Origin: JAMZMI01 sp039970095
GTDB lineage: Bacteria > Bacteroidota > Bacteroidia > Cytophagales > Cyclobacteriaceae
Assembly: GCA_039970095.1 (NCBI GenBank)
Contig: JBDVMP010000070.1
Coordinates: forward strand, 1-64,000
Length of the DNA stretch: 64,000 nt
Reading direction: 5' to 3'
Below, in pieces: positions 17,805 to 28,165 of the stretch. Position 1 is the first letter of the stretch; each line of letters opens with the position of its first letter. Position numbers and translations under genes: made by a program. Under the pieces are notes generated by a model, which saw only the letters and a list, made by a program, of their open reading frames with translations, ran no database searches and had not been told where the DNA came from.

Positions 17805-19466
17805 ATGATGATGAAAAACAACTATGTAATTGGCTTAGACTTTGGTTCGGACTCTGTTCGCTCCGTTTTGGTAGATGCTAATGATGGAAGTGTGGTTGGT
17901 AGTAAGGTTCAGTGGTATTCTCGCTGGAAAGAGGGCAAGTATTGCAATCCAGCTATCAATCAATTTAGGCAGCACCCTTTGGATCATATTGAGGGAATGG
18001 AATACACCATCCGTGAGGTGATCAAGGAAAGCCAAGTGAATCCTGCTGCGATCAAAGGTATTTGTGTAGATACCACTGGCTCATCACCTATTCCCGTGGA
18101 CAAGTCGGGTGTTGCGCTTTCATTACTTCCAGGCTTTGAAGAAAACCCAAATGCCATGATGGTGCTATGGAAAGATCATACGGCTTTAGCCGAAGCTAAT
18201 GAAATCAACCATTTGGCGAGAAGCTGGGGGGGAGAAGATTTTACAAAATACGAGGGAGGTATTTATTCTTCTGAATGGTTTTGGGCAAAAATCCTTCATG
18301 TGGCCAGAGAAGATACCGCTGTGAAATCAGCCGCTTACTCATGGGTAGAGCATTGCGATATGATGACTCATATCTTGATAGGACAAGGCGATTTGAGCGA
18401 ATTGAAACGCTCAAGATGTGCCGCTGGTCATAAGGCTATGTGGCATGAGAGCTGGGGAGGACTTCCCGAAGATGAGTTTTTAGATAAGCTTGACCCTTAT
18501 TTGGTTGATCTTAAGAAAAATCTGTTCTCCGAGACACACACTTCAGATCTGTCTGCGGGTAAGCTGTGCAAGGAATGGGCAGATCGTCTTGGTTTGACTC
18601 AGGATGTAGATATAGCCGTTGGTACTTTCGATGCACATTCAGGTGCCGTTGGTGCTGAGGTGCGAGAAGGTACGCTCGTTCGCGTCATGGGTACATCCAC
18701 ATGCGACGTTATAGTCGCTTCAGAAGCCAACATTGGGACAAAAACAGTGAAGGGAATTTGTGGCCAAGTTGATGGTTCGGTTATTCCAGGATTAGTAGGG
18801 CTTGAGGCAGGTCAGTCAGCCTTTGGAGATGTGTTGGCTTGGTTTAGAGATGTACTGGTATGGCCACTGGAAAACTTGGATCTTGGACTTAGTCTAGAAC
18901 AAGTTGAAGAGGCTAAGGATCAGATGATAGCCGAGCTGGCAAAACAAGCAGAAGCTACTCCTGTGAGTGAGACTGCTCCTGTAGCGCTAGATTGGGTAAA
19001 TGGGCGAAGAACTCCTGATGCCAATCAATCATTGAAAGCTGCGATTGCCAATTTGAGTTTAGGTACAAGAGCTCCCCATATCTTCAGATCCCTAGTAGAA
19101 GCCATTTGCTTTGGTTCAAAAAACATTGTGGATCGATTCATAGAAGAGGGTGTAGAAATCAAAGAAGTAGTAGGTGTAGGAGGTGTTGCAAAAAAATCAG
19201 GTTTCATCATGCAGACCTTGGCTAACGTGTTGGATATGCCTATCAAAATTGCAGTTTCTGATCAGGTTCCAGCTTTAGGAGCTGCTATGTATGCAGCCGT
19301 AGCAGCCGGTATTTATCCTGATACACAATCGGCTATATCAGCAATGGGCAATGGTTTTGAAAAGACTTACCACCCTCAGTCTGAAGGCGTAGAGACTTAC
19401 AATAAGATTTATGAGAAGTATTTGTCTTTGGGGTATTTCGTAGAAAGCAAGATCAATAATAAATAA
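17805..19466 (+). CDS. araB: L-ribulokinase
   Basis: 553 residues, FGGY carbohydrate kinase fold. The N-terminal phosphate-binding motif GLDFGSDSVRSVLVDA and the C-terminal GVGGVAKKSGFIMQTLANVL are those of ribulokinase, and the length is near that of E. coli AraB (566). It phosphorylates L-ribulose to L-ribulose 5-phosphate in the cytoplasm. Three consecutive ATG codons open the gene (17805, 17808 is also in frame). It is the first gene of the ara operon, 5 nt before araD. Confidence 0.94.
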   Translation: MMMKNNYVIGLDFGSDSVRSVLVDANDGSVVGSKVQWYSRWKEGKYCNPAINQFRQHPLDHIEGMEYTIREVIKESQVNPAAIKGICVDTTGSSPIPVDKSGVALSLLPGFEENPNAMMVLWKDHTALAEANEINHLARSWGGEDFTKYEGGIYSSEWFWAKILHVAREDTAVKSAAYSWVEHCDMMTHILIGQGDLSELKRSRCAAGHKAMWHESWGGLPEDEFLDKLDPYLVDLKKNLFSETHTSDLSAGKLCKEWADRLGLTQDVDIAVGTFDAHSGAVGAEVREGTLVRVMGTSTCDVIVASEANIGTKTVKGICGQVDGSVIPGLVGLEAGQSAFGDVLAWFRDVLVWPLENLDLGLSLEQVEEAKDQMIAELAKQAEATPVSETAPVALDWVNGRRTPDANQSLKAAIANLSLGTRAPHIFRSLVEAICFGSKNIVDRFIEEGVEIKEVVGVGGVAKKSGFIMQTLANVLDMPIKIAVSDQVPALGAAMYAAVAAGIYPDTQSAISAMGNGFEKTYHPQSEGVETYNKIYEKYLSLGYFVESKINNK

Positions 19467-19471
19467 GCAAG

Positions 19472-20173
19472 ATGTCAAAGTTTAAGGAACTTAAAAGAGA
19501 ATGCTATGAAGCTAATATGCAGCTTCCTGAGTATGGTTTGGTCATATTTACTTTTGGTAATGTAAGTGCTGTTGATAGAGAAGAAGGCGTATTTGCAATT
19601 AAGCCAAGTGGGGTTGATTATAGCATTTTGAAGCCAGAAGATATTGTGATTGTGGACTTTGATAACAACATTATTGAGGGTTCGATGCGTCCATCTTCGG
19701 ATACCAAAACACACGCTTTCCTTTACAAAGAATGGGAAGAAGTGGGAGGTATTAGCCACACTCATGCAACTTACTCGGTTTCATGGGCGCAAGCACAAAT
19801 GGACATTCCGATTTTCGGGACAACTCACGCTGACTATCTGACTAAAGATATTCCATGCGCACCTCCGATGAGTGATGAGCTGATCCAAGGGAACTACGAG
19901 CATATGACTGGTCAGCAGATCATCGATTGCTTTACTGATAAAGGCCTTTCATATAAAGAAGTGGAAATGGTATTACTGGGCAATCATGGTCCTTTTGCCT
20001 GGGGAAAGACTGCAGCTAAATCAGTATTCAACAGCAAACTTTTGGAGGAATTGGCCAGAATGGCTTATTTGACAAGACAGATCAACCCGGAAGCTCCACG
20101 ATTGAAGGATGCTTTGATCAACAAACATTGGGAAAGAAAACATGGTAAAGACGCCTATTACGGCCAAAATTGA
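19472..20173 (+). CDS. araD: L-ribulose-5-phosphate 4-epimerase
   Basis: 233 residues, class II aldolase/AraD fold. Substrate and metal motifs are visible: GNVSAVDREEGVFAIKPSGVDY, SSDTKTHAFLYKEW, the metal-binding THTHATYSVSWAQ-type stretch (SHTHATYS) and LLGNHGPFAWG with its third His. It converts L-ribulose 5-phosphate to D-xylulose 5-phosphate, feeding the pentose-phosphate pathway. It sits 5 nt after araB and 9 nt before araA, so the three are one transcript. Confidence 0.95.
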   Translation: MSKFKELKRECYEANMQLPEYGLVIFTFGNVSAVDREEGVFAIKPSGVDYSILKPEDIVIVDFDNNIIEGSMRPSSDTKTHAFLYKEWEEVGGISHTHATYSVSWAQAQMDIPIFGTTHADYLTKDIPCAPPMSDELIQGNYEHMTGQQIIDCFTDKGLSYKEVEMVLLGNHGPFAWGKTAAKSVFNSKLLEELARMAYLTRQINPEAPRLKDALINKHWERKHGKDAYYGQN

Positions 20174-20182
20174 TAATAAGAG

Positions 20183-21673
20183 ATGAAGTATAATTTGAAT
20201 GAATTGGAAGTTTGGTTCGTAACAGGAAGCCAGCACCTATATGGAGAAGAGACCCTCAGAAACGTGGCAAAGCATTCTGAGGAAATAGCGAAAGCACTTG
20301 ATGCCAGTGATCATGTGCCCGTTCAGGTTAAATACAAAGGAGTGGTTACTACCCCAGACGATATATACAAAGTATGTGAGGAGGCCAACAATGCTACCAA
20401 CTGTATTGGTTTGGTGACATGGATGCACACATTCTCTCCTGCTAAAATGTGGATCAAGGGGCTTCAGATTTTGCGTAAGCCATTGGCTCATTTCCACACA
20501 CAATACAATGACGAAATTCCATGGAATGATATTGATATGGATTTTATGAACGAAAATCAGTCTGCCCACGGTGGACGTGAGTTTGGTTTTATGGCTAGTC
20601 GTTTGAGAAAGAAACGCAAGGTAGTAGTAGGTCATTGGAAAGATGAGGAGGCAAGATTACAGATAGGCAACTGGACAAGAGTAGCTGCCGGATGGCATGC
20701 GCTTCAAAATCTAAAACTTGCTCGTATTGGCGATAACATGCGCCAAGTCGCGGTGACAGAAGGTGACAAGGTGGAAGCACAAATGAAATTTGGCTATGAG
20801 GTAAATACCTATGGTATAGGAGATGTGGTGGCTTTTGTCAATCAAGTGTCTGATGAACAGGTGAAAAAGCAATTGGATGTTTACGCTGATCAGTACAAGA
20901 TTACTGCTGATGTGCTTGCAAGTCAGTCACTTCTTGATGCCGCCAAAATCGAATTGGGATTGAGAGCATTTCTAGAAGATGGAGGCTTTGGCGCATATAC
21001 AGATACTTTTGAGGATTTGCATGGTATGAAACAACTGCCAGGTATAGCTTCTCAGCGATTGATGGCTGATGGTTATGGTTTTGGGGGAGAAGGCGACTGG
21101 AAAACTTCTGCCTTGACTTACGCTTTGAAAGTAATGGCGCAAGGACTTGAGGGTGGTACTTCTTTCATGGAAGATTACACTTATGACTTTAGAAGTGGTG
21201 GAAGGTCAAGAGTATTGGGCTCGCATATGCTGGAGATTTGTCCTTCTATTGCTTCTGGACCGGTGAGATGTGAAGTACATCCATTGGGAATTGGCGGCAA
21301 GGATGATCCTGCGCGTTTGGTATTTGACGTCAACGCTGGCCCGGCTATCAATGTAGCTATGATGGACATGGGTGATAGATTTAGACTACTTGTAAATGAG
21401 GTGAATGCCGTAGAGCCTGAAAATGATTTACCAAAACTCCCAGTAGCCAGAGTGCTTTGGGATGCTAAACCAGATTTGCAGACAGCTGCTCAGGCATGGA
21501 TCTTGGCTGGTGGGGCTCACCATACAGTGTTCAGTAAGCCAGTGACTACTCAGTTTATGGAAGATTTTGCTGATATGGCTAATATAGAATTGGCTGTGAT
21601 AGATGATGATACTAGAATTAGGGATTTTAAAAATATGTTGAATTGGAATGAGGTTTATTACCACCTCTTCTGA
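20183..21673 (+). CDS. araA: L-arabinose isomerase
   Basis: 496 residues, the family's usual length. It opens with LEVWFVTGSQHLYGEETL, the arabinose isomerase signature, and carries MHTFSPAKMWIKG, LAHFHTQYN and the metal-site glutamates in EDYTYDF and neighbouring regions. It isomerises L-arabinose to L-ribulose. Gene order B-D-A plus a symporter is the standard Bacteroidota arrangement. Confidence 0.96.
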   Translation: MKYNLNELEVWFVTGSQHLYGEETLRNVAKHSEEIAKALDASDHVPVQVKYKGVVTTPDDIYKVCEEANNATNCIGLVTWMHTFSPAKMWIKGLQILRKPLAHFHTQYNDEIPWNDIDMDFMNENQSAHGGREFGFMASRLRKKRKVVVGHWKDEEARLQIGNWTRVAAGWHALQNLKLARIGDNMRQVAVTEGDKVEAQMKFGYEVNTYGIGDVVAFVNQVSDEQVKKQLDVYADQYKITADVLASQSLLDAAKIELGLRAFLEDGGFGAYTDTFEDLHGMKQLPGIASQRLMADGYGFGGEGDWKTSALTYALKVMAQGLEGGTSFMEDYTYDFRSGGRSRVLGSHMLEICPSIASGPVRCEVHPLGIGGKDDPARLVFDVNAGPAINVAMMDMGDRFRLLVNEVNAVEPENDLPKLPVARVLWDAKPDLQTAAQAWILAGGAHHTVFSKPVTTQFMEDFADMANIELAVIDDDTRIRDFKNMLNWNEVYYHLF

Positions 21674-21729
21674 AGAATAGAATTTTGATTAAAAACAACT
21701 TATCACCCTTTATAACCTAAATAACGAAT

Positions 21730-23568
21730 ATGGGATTTTCAACACTTGATTATATCGTTTTTGGTACATATTGTGTAGCTATTTTGTTCATGGGGCTTTA
21801 TGTTTCCCGGGACAAAAAAGGACACCAAAAAACGGCCAATGACTATTTTCTAGCAAGTAATTCGCTTACATGGTGGGCTATAGGAGCATCATTGATTGCG
21901 GCCAATATTTCTGCCGAGCATTTTATTGCCATGTCTGGTTCGGGATATGCCATTGGTTTGGGTATTGCTGCATATGAATGGATTGCCGCCATTGCCCTTA
22001 TATTGGTAGCTAAGTATTTCCTTCCAATTTTTCTTGAAAAGAAAATATATACCATGCCACAGTTTGTGAATGAACGGTTCAGTAAGCTGGTAGGGTCACT
22101 TTTCGCAGGATTCTGGATTTTGGTTTACATTTTCGTAAACCTGACTTCCGTTAGTTATCTGGGCGCTCTGGCAATGGAGAAGATTATGGGAGTTCCATTG
22201 ATTTATGGTATCATAGGACTACTTGTTTTCTCTGGGGTTTACTCCATATATGGTGGATTATCTTCTGTAGCTTGGACGGATGTGATTCAAGTTGTCTTCC
22301 TTGTAGGAGGAGGTTTAGTTACAACATTCATAGCCTTGGATGTTGTGGGTAACGGAAGTGTTATTGATGGTTTTGGACACATTTATGAAGGAGCCAGAGA
22401 TCACTTTTCCATGATTATAGCCAAAGGGACAAAGGAGGTTCCAGATGGTGCTGGAGGAATGAAGGATGCGTTTGGAGATCTTCCCGGGTTGGCAGTACTA
22501 TTGGGTTCTATGTGGTTGATAAACCTTGGTTATTGGGGGTTCAATCAATACATCATTCAAAAGGGATTAGCCGCTAAAACTCTTCAGGAAGCGAAGAGAG
22601 GTTTGATTTTCGCAGGATATTTAAAAATCATAATTCCTTTGTTGGTGGTGATACCAGGTATCACAGCCTATGTGATCACAAACGATCCCGAATTAGCAGC
22701 CAGGACTGTTGGAACAATAGGAAAATCGGATGAAGCTTACCCATGGCTATTGCAAAACTTTGTGCCTGTTGGAGTAAGGGGTCTTGCTTTTGCGGCATTG
22801 GTTGCTGCGGTAGTTTCATCATTGGCATCAATGATCAACAGTACCTCTACGGTCTTTACTATGGATATTTTCAAGGCATACATCAAGCCAGACGCAACTG
22901 ATAAGCAATTGATCAGAACAGGTCGTTTGATGGCTGTTGCTGCTATGTTTATTGCCATAATAGTTGCTCCTTCTTTGAAAACCTTGGATCAAGTATTCCA
23001 ATATATTCAGATGGTAACGGGGTTTGTTTATCCGGGTGTTGTAGTGGTGTTTGGGCTTGGCCTTTTCTGGAAACAGATTACGAATAAAGCCGCTCTATGG
23101 ACCGCCATCCTTACTTTACCAACGGGTATATTCTTCTATATTGTCACGCCGGAAATACCATTTATACTGAGAATGGGATATGTCTTTATGATTTTGTGTG
23201 CAGTTGCTTCGGGTATTAGTTTCTTTGATCGAGGAGCAAAAGTAAGAGCTATGGTTCCTAAAGGTTCAGTGCAGAAAAAACTGGTCAATGCCAGTTACGT
23301 TTTGATGGTAATAGGCTTGGCTGCCATGGTTAGCGGAATATTCCTAACCTCACCACTTGATCATCTTGGGTACGAAGCAGTTTATGTTATTAGTACTTTG
23401 TTTTTGATGTTGGGGATGGTTATCTACACCAACGCCAAAATGGATGTTCAGGATGCCAAAGCCATTTCGGTTCAGCCCACGCTTTTCAAAACGGATGTAG
23501 TATTCAATGTCGGGGCTATAGGCATTGTAGCCATTGTGGTCATTCTGTATGCGGCCTTTTGGATGTAG
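21730..23568 (+). CDS. Sodium/solute symporter (SSS family), probable arabinose transporter
   Basis: 612 residues with about 14 membrane helices. The N-terminal part DYIVFGTYCVAILFMGLYVSR, the helix GASLIAANISAEHFIAMSGSGYA and the block SLASMINSTSTVFTMDI are typical of SSS sugar transporters of the SGLT/VSSG type. It is 56 nt after araA with no terminator between, and an intrinsic terminator follows it, so it is the last gene of the ara operon. L-arabinose uptake is inferred from context. No extracellular arabinanase is present in the window. Confidence 0.9.
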   Translation: MGFSTLDYIVFGTYCVAILFMGLYVSRDKKGHQKTANDYFLASNSLTWWAIGASLIAANISAEHFIAMSGSGYAIGLGIAAYEWIAAIALILVAKYFLPIFLEKKIYTMPQFVNERFSKLVGSLFAGFWILVYIFVNLTSVSYLGALAMEKIMGVPLIYGIIGLLVFSGVYSIYGGLSSVAWTDVIQVVFLVGGGLVTTFIALDVVGNGSVIDGFGHIYEGARDHFSMIIAKGTKEVPDGAGGMKDAFGDLPGLAVLLGSMWLINLGYWGFNQYIIQKGLAAKTLQEAKRGLIFAGYLKIIIPLLVVIPGITAYVITNDPELAARTVGTIGKSDEAYPWLLQNFVPVGVRGLAFAALVAAVVSSLASMINSTSTVFTMDIFKAYIKPDATDKQLIRTGRLMAVAAMFIAIIVAPSLKTLDQVFQYIQMVTGFVYPGVVVVFGLGLFWKQITNKAALWTAILTLPTGIFFYIVTPEIPFILRMGYVFMILCAVASGISFFDRGAKVRAMVPKGSVQKKLVNASYVLMVIGLAAMVSGIFLTSPLDHLGYEAVYVISTLFLMLGMVIYTNAKMDVQDAKAISVQPTLFKTDVVFNVGAIGIVAIVVILYAAFWM

Positions 23569-23599
23569 TTGTTTGCTTACAAAAAAATCATCATTTTTT

Positions 23600-23640
23600 A
23601 AATCACTCCTCAGCCTGGTCTTGGGAGTGATTTTATGTTT
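23600..23640 (+). terminator. Terminator after ara operon
   Basis: Perfect 10-bp stem AAATCACTCC/GGAGTGATTT with a 14-nt loop, followed by TATGTTTT. It lies 32 nt after the symporter stop codon. Confidence 0.7.
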
Positions 23641-23781
23641 TAACCCCTTCTCAAGTAGGTGCAGGTATCCTTGGGGTTGTATTCTTAAGGTGAGAGGATA
23701 AATGCGCTCATGGTTTTGAGTGTTCCTTTTCTTTGCGGAAATTGTACTCTTGTTAAGTTTGAATTCTTCAAGATTCAGTCA

Positions 23782-25755
23782 ATGAGGTCTATTGTATTCA
23801 TTTTCATTTTGTTTGGTTTATGCCGAAATGAGCTATCAGCTCAAGTTCTGGTAGAAAAAGCGGACGAAATAGGTCTTAAGCATGTGGCGTTTTCTGCGGA
23901 CTATATGGGAGGAGGTATAGCCTTTTTCGATTTTGACCGAGATGGATTTGATGACTTAGCCGTTTCGGGAATAACCAATGGGGATAAACTTTATCGAAAT
24001 ATTGGCAATGGGCGTTTCGAGGATGTAACTGAGCAGAGCGGCCTGGTTCATCCTGCACGTCAACGAACAGTTGGTATAAATGCTGGCGACATTAACAATG
24101 ACGGTTATAAGGAAGTGCTCATTGTGACGGATCAGCGCCAGGCTAATTACTTGTATCTGAACAATGGAGATGGCACTTTTACCGACATTTCAATTTCCGC
24201 TGGTTTTGGTAGCCAAAGATATTCTCTGGCATCTATTTTTTTGGATGTTAACCTGGATGGTTTACTTGATATGTATATCGTCAATTATGTTGATGAAATA
24301 AGACCGGGGTTTGAGCATATCTGCTATGCCAATCAACTTTATGTCAACAATGGAGACCTGACTTTTACGGAAATGTCAGAGGAATATGGTGTAGCCGATG
24401 TGGGCTGTGGCGTTGCAGCGGTCTCTACGGATATCAACGGTGACGATATTCCGGATTTGTATGTGGCAAATGATTTTGGACAGGAGGTTTTGCCGAGTGC
24501 GGCTTTGATCAATAATTATCCAGATCAAAGCTTCACGGAAGTTGGTGAAAATAACGGGCTGGGGGTCAAGCTCTATGGTATGGGTGTGGCCGGTGGTGAT
24601 ATTAATAATGACGGGTTACTCGATTATTATACTACAAGCATTGGCACAAATGCCCTTCTTTTACAGGAGTCGTCAAATCATTTTGTGGATGTGACAGATG
24701 AGTCAGGTACGGCCAGTACTTATGCAGGAGATTTGTTCAGCGCGACTTGGGGTGTGGAGATGGTGGATATAGACCATGATGGGCTGAAGGATATTTTGTT
24801 GGCAAATGGGTACATCTCGAGTGCTGAGTTCTTAAGTGTAAACAAATTGGATCCTAATAAATTTTATAAAAACATTGACGGATTACACTTTGATGATGTG
24901 AGTTCACGCTACGGCTTCAATAGTGAGACCATATCGCGAGGCTTGGCTTTATCGGATTATGACAATGATGGCGATATGGACATTGCAGCCTTGAATCTGG
25001 TGCAATCATCCAACACTACAGAGGGCAATATGCTCTTTTACGAGAACCGAATGTCTCAGGGAAACTGGCTCAAACTGAAACTGGAAGGCACCACATCTAA
25101 CCGTGATGCATATGGGGCCAAGGTGAAATTATTCGTTGGTGATTCAGTTAGGATAGCCGAGGTGCAGGGTGGTTCTAGTTGCTCTTCACTCAATTCCGAT
25201 TTTGTGCATTTTGGGTTAGGCTCAGTTGAAGTGGTTGATTCGGTTCGAATAATTTGGCCTGGTGGGTTTTCCGAAACTTACGAGGACCTGGAGACTAATT
25301 CCAATTACATGATAATTGAGAAAGGCGGGGTTTACATACTTGGGTGTATGGATGCCGAAGCGGATAATTATAACCCGGAAGCCAATATGGATTTTGGCTG
25401 TTTCACAACTGTAATGGGGTGTATGGATAAAACAGCTCTGAACTATGACTCGCTAGCCAATGAGCCGAGTGAGTGCGATTATGAGGTGATTCTTACTGAG
25501 CCGGAGACAAGGACGGCATGGGTTTATCCCACAGTGGTAAAGAACGACTGGACAATACATCTGACTCAGGAATTAGTAGATGCTAGTGTCTTGGTACTGG
25601 TTACCAATATGCAAGGCAAAACCATGATTAAAAGGCAATTGTACGAAGCAATTACAGGTTTTGATAATTCTGGACTTGCGAATGGAATTTACCTTGTAAG
25701 TATTTTAAACAGCACTTTTGAAGTTATTCACACTTCTAAAATAATCGTTAACTGA
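23782..25755 (+). CDS. FG-GAP/VCBS-repeat protein with ASPIC/UnbV domain and T9SS sorting tail
   Basis: About 657 residues from the Met at 23782, which gives a good signal peptide (MRSIVFIFILFGLCRNELSA); the frame from 23710 adds 24 residues ahead of it and is less likely. Several FG-GAP repeats with Ca-binding DxDxDG-like loops (FDFDRDGFDDL, INNDGYKE, VNLDGLLDM, INGDDIPDLY, IDHDGLKDI, YDNDGDMD) build a beta-propeller. ASPIC/UnbV follows (GGSSCSSLNSDFVHFGLG..VDSVRIIWPGG), then two GCMD..A.NY repeats and a C-terminal T9SS type A sorting domain. It is a secreted or cell-surface protein of CRTAC1-like architecture. Precise role unknown. The next gene starts 18 nt on. Confidence 0.85.
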   Translation: MRSIVFIFILFGLCRNELSAQVLVEKADEIGLKHVAFSADYMGGGIAFFDFDRDGFDDLAVSGITNGDKLYRNIGNGRFEDVTEQSGLVHPARQRTVGINAGDINNDGYKEVLIVTDQRQANYLYLNNGDGTFTDISISAGFGSQRYSLASIFLDVNLDGLLDMYIVNYVDEIRPGFEHICYANQLYVNNGDLTFTEMSEEYGVADVGCGVAAVSTDINGDDIPDLYVANDFGQEVLPSAALINNYPDQSFTEVGENNGLGVKLYGMGVAGGDINNDGLLDYYTTSIGTNALLLQESSNHFVDVTDESGTASTYAGDLFSATWGVEMVDIDHDGLKDILLANGYISSAEFLSVNKLDPNKFYKNIDGLHFDDVSSRYGFNSETISRGLALSDYDNDGDMDIAALNLVQSSNTTEGNMLFYENRMSQGNWLKLKLEGTTSNRDAYGAKVKLFVGDSVRIAEVQGGSSCSSLNSDFVHFGLGSVEVVDSVRIIWPGGFSETYEDLETNSNYMIIEKGGVYILGCMDAEADNYNPEANMDFGCFTTVMGCMDKTALNYDSLANEPSECDYEVILTEPETRTAWVYPTVVKNDWTIHLTQELVDASVLVLVTNMQGKTMIKRQLYEAITGFDNSGLANGIYLVSILNSTFEVIHTSKIIVN

Positions 25756-25773
25756 AGTAATATCTATTGAATT

Positions 25774-27954
25774 ATGAGAAGGATTCAAAAATTAGTTTTG
25801 GGCTTTGCTATGCTTATGGTAAGTGCGTCAACTTTCGGTCAGCAATCTGTGGCCAGAGAATGGAATGAAGCACTACTCCATGCCATAAGATTAGACTTTG
25901 CACGACCGACTGTTCATGCTCGAAACCTATTTCATTCGTCTGCTTTGATGTATGATATATGGGCTGTTTTTGACCCAGTGTCAGAACCATATTTTCTTGG
26001 TAAAACAGTGCACGGATTCCATACCAATTTTCAAGGTTTTGCCAGTCAGGACATTGAATTAGATAGACACAAGGCTATTAGCTATGGCATGTTCAGGTTG
26101 CTTTCTCATCGTTTTGCTAACTCGCCAAATGCAGATGAAACACTACAATATCTGCAAGATTTAATGGATGAACTTAGCTATGATACTGATTATACCTCTA
26201 CCGACTACTCATCTGGTGATGCCGGAGCTTTGGGAAATTATATCGCAGAGCGGATCATTGAATATGGACTCCAGGATGGCTCGAATGAAGCTAATCAATT
26301 CGAGAATGTATTTTATGAGCCCACAAACGAGCCTATCCTTCCTGACTTTCCAGGTAACCCGGATATTACAGACCCTAATAGGTGGCAACCGATTATTCTG
26401 GATGTTTATATTGATCAAAGTGGAAATGTTATTGTTGGAGGGGGATCACCTTTCTTGGGCCCAGAATGGGGTGCGGTTCTTCCTTTTTCATTGACCGAAG
26501 ACGATCTCACCATCCACGAGCGTGATGGTAATGAGTTTTGGGTTTATCATGATCCAGGCGTTCCTCCATTGTTGGATACTCTCAATGGGGGCAATTCCTC
26601 TGATAATTATCGCTGGTCTTTTGCATTGGTATCTTGCTGGTCTGCACACCTGGATGCCACCGACGGGGTGCTATGGGATATTTCTCCAGGTAGTATTGGT
26701 AATTTGACGAGCTATCCTACTTCGTTCGATGACCACCCCGGATTTTATGATTTAATCAATGGAGGGGACAATAGTACGGGGCATGACCTTAATCCGGTTA
26801 CAGGAGAGCCATACGAGCCACAAATGGTTCCCAGAGGGGATTATGCCCGTGTTTTAGCAGAGTTTTGGGCAGATGGACCTGATTCAGAAACTCCTCCAGG
26901 GCATTGGTTTACCCTGTTGAACCATGTTTCGGATCACCCAATGTTAGAAAAGAAATTTATGGGTCAGGGAGAGGAACTCGATGACCTTGAGTGGGATGTG
27001 AAGTCCTATTTTCTGCTGGGGGGTGCCATGCATGATGCTGCGGTAGTAGCATGGGGAATAAAGGGTTATTATGACTATATCCGTCCTGTTTCTGCTATCC
27101 GTTTTATGGCCGATCAGGGGCAGTCCAGTAATGAATCAGGTAGTAATTATGATAAAAATGGAATCGATCTAATTACCGATTTCATAGAAAAAGTAGAGGA
27201 GGGCGATCCGCTGGCGGGTTCTGAAGATGAAAACATTGGAAAGATCAAAGTTAAAGCTTGGAAAGGCCCGGACTATATAGATGACCCCTATAGAGATGAA
27301 GCAGGGGTTGATTGGATTTTGGCGGAAAACTGGTGGCCTTATCAGCGTCCAACTTTTGTAACCCCACCGTTTGCTGGCTATATCTCCGGACATTCTACCT
27401 ATTCGCGCACCGCGGCGGAGATTCTGACGCTGCTGACAGGCGATCCCTTTTTCCCGGGAGGCATGGGGGAATTTCACGCTCCTAAGGATGAGTTTTTGGT
27501 TTTCGAAGATGGCCCAAGCGTTGACCTTACATTGCAATGGGCAACCTATCGCGATGCTTCGGATCAGTGTAGTTTATCCCGTATATGGGGAGGGATTCAT
27601 CCGCCTGCCGATGACATCCCGGGACGTCTCATTGGTATGGAACTTGGACCTGAAGCCTTTGATTTTGCAAGCAAGTATTTTGATGGTAGTGTACTGGCTG
27701 TGGCGGATTTGGAATCCCTGTCAGAGCTGACCCCATTTCCAAACCCTTCGAGCGACTTTTTGAAGGTAAATTTTGAGCAAGGAAGTGAGCATAAAATTTG
27801 GATTACAAACCTTCAAGGAAAGGAACTATATGTAAGTGGTGTCTCTAATGAACAGCACTTCGAACTGGATGTTCGAGGCTGGCCTGCCGGGATTTATATC
27901 ATTTCCATCGAAATAAATGGCCGATTGGTTTCGAAGAAATTTCGCAAGTATTAG
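25774..27954 (+). CDS. Vanadium-haloperoxidase/PAP2-type secreted enzyme with T9SS tail
   Basis: 726 residues. Signal peptide 1-22. The three vanadate/phosphate-binding motifs of the PAP2-haloperoxidase superfamily are all present: K-x6-RP in WGIKGYYDYIRP, SGH in GYISGHST, and SR-x5-H in SRIWGGIH. The last ~80 residues (PFPNPSSDFLKVNFE..GIYIISIEINGRLVSKKF) are a T9SS type A sorting domain, so the enzyme is exported across the outer membrane. It may oxidise halides or act as an acid phosphatase; sequence alone does not decide. Cotranscription with the FG-GAP gene, 18 nt upstream, is likely. Confidence 0.87.
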   Translation: MRRIQKLVLGFAMLMVSASTFGQQSVAREWNEALLHAIRLDFARPTVHARNLFHSSALMYDIWAVFDPVSEPYFLGKTVHGFHTNFQGFASQDIELDRHKAISYGMFRLLSHRFANSPNADETLQYLQDLMDELSYDTDYTSTDYSSGDAGALGNYIAERIIEYGLQDGSNEANQFENVFYEPTNEPILPDFPGNPDITDPNRWQPIILDVYIDQSGNVIVGGGSPFLGPEWGAVLPFSLTEDDLTIHERDGNEFWVYHDPGVPPLLDTLNGGNSSDNYRWSFALVSCWSAHLDATDGVLWDISPGSIGNLTSYPTSFDDHPGFYDLINGGDNSTGHDLNPVTGEPYEPQMVPRGDYARVLAEFWADGPDSETPPGHWFTLLNHVSDHPMLEKKFMGQGEELDDLEWDVKSYFLLGGAMHDAAVVAWGIKGYYDYIRPVSAIRFMADQGQSSNESGSNYDKNGIDLITDFIEKVEEGDPLAGSEDENIGKIKVKAWKGPDYIDDPYRDEAGVDWILAENWWPYQRPTFVTPPFAGYISGHSTYSRTAAEILTLLTGDPFFPGGMGEFHAPKDEFLVFEDGPSVDLTLQWATYRDASDQCSLSRIWGGIHPPADDIPGRLIGMELGPEAFDFASKYFDGSVLAVADLESLSELTPFPNPSSDFLKVNFEQGSEHKIWITNLQGKELYVSGVSNEQHFELDVRGWPAGIYIISIEINGRLVSKKFRKY

Positions 27955-27991
27955 GATAAAATTTCCTAAAGATTATGTCTTTTGTTAAATG

Positions 27992-28029
27992 CTTGATTTT
28001 TAGCTGATTAGGTGTTTTAAAAAATCAAG
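27992..28029. terminator. AT-rich hairpin in gap before the ECF sigma gene
   Basis: CTTGATTTTT (27992-28001) and AAAAATCAAG (28020-28029) are a perfect 10-bp inverted repeat with an 18-nt loop, 37 nt after the haloperoxidase stop. No T-run follows on the + strand, so terminator function is uncertain. Confidence 0.35.
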
Positions 28030-28165
28030 AAATGAGTAAGTGAGATACTGATAATACCATTGTTGGTAAGCTATTTCCTGTCGAATTTCACCCTTCTGAA
28101 TTTGATTGTAATTTTTGCGATTGTTCTGTTTTCTTGCGTAAATAGCAGAGTATATTGGGGCTATT

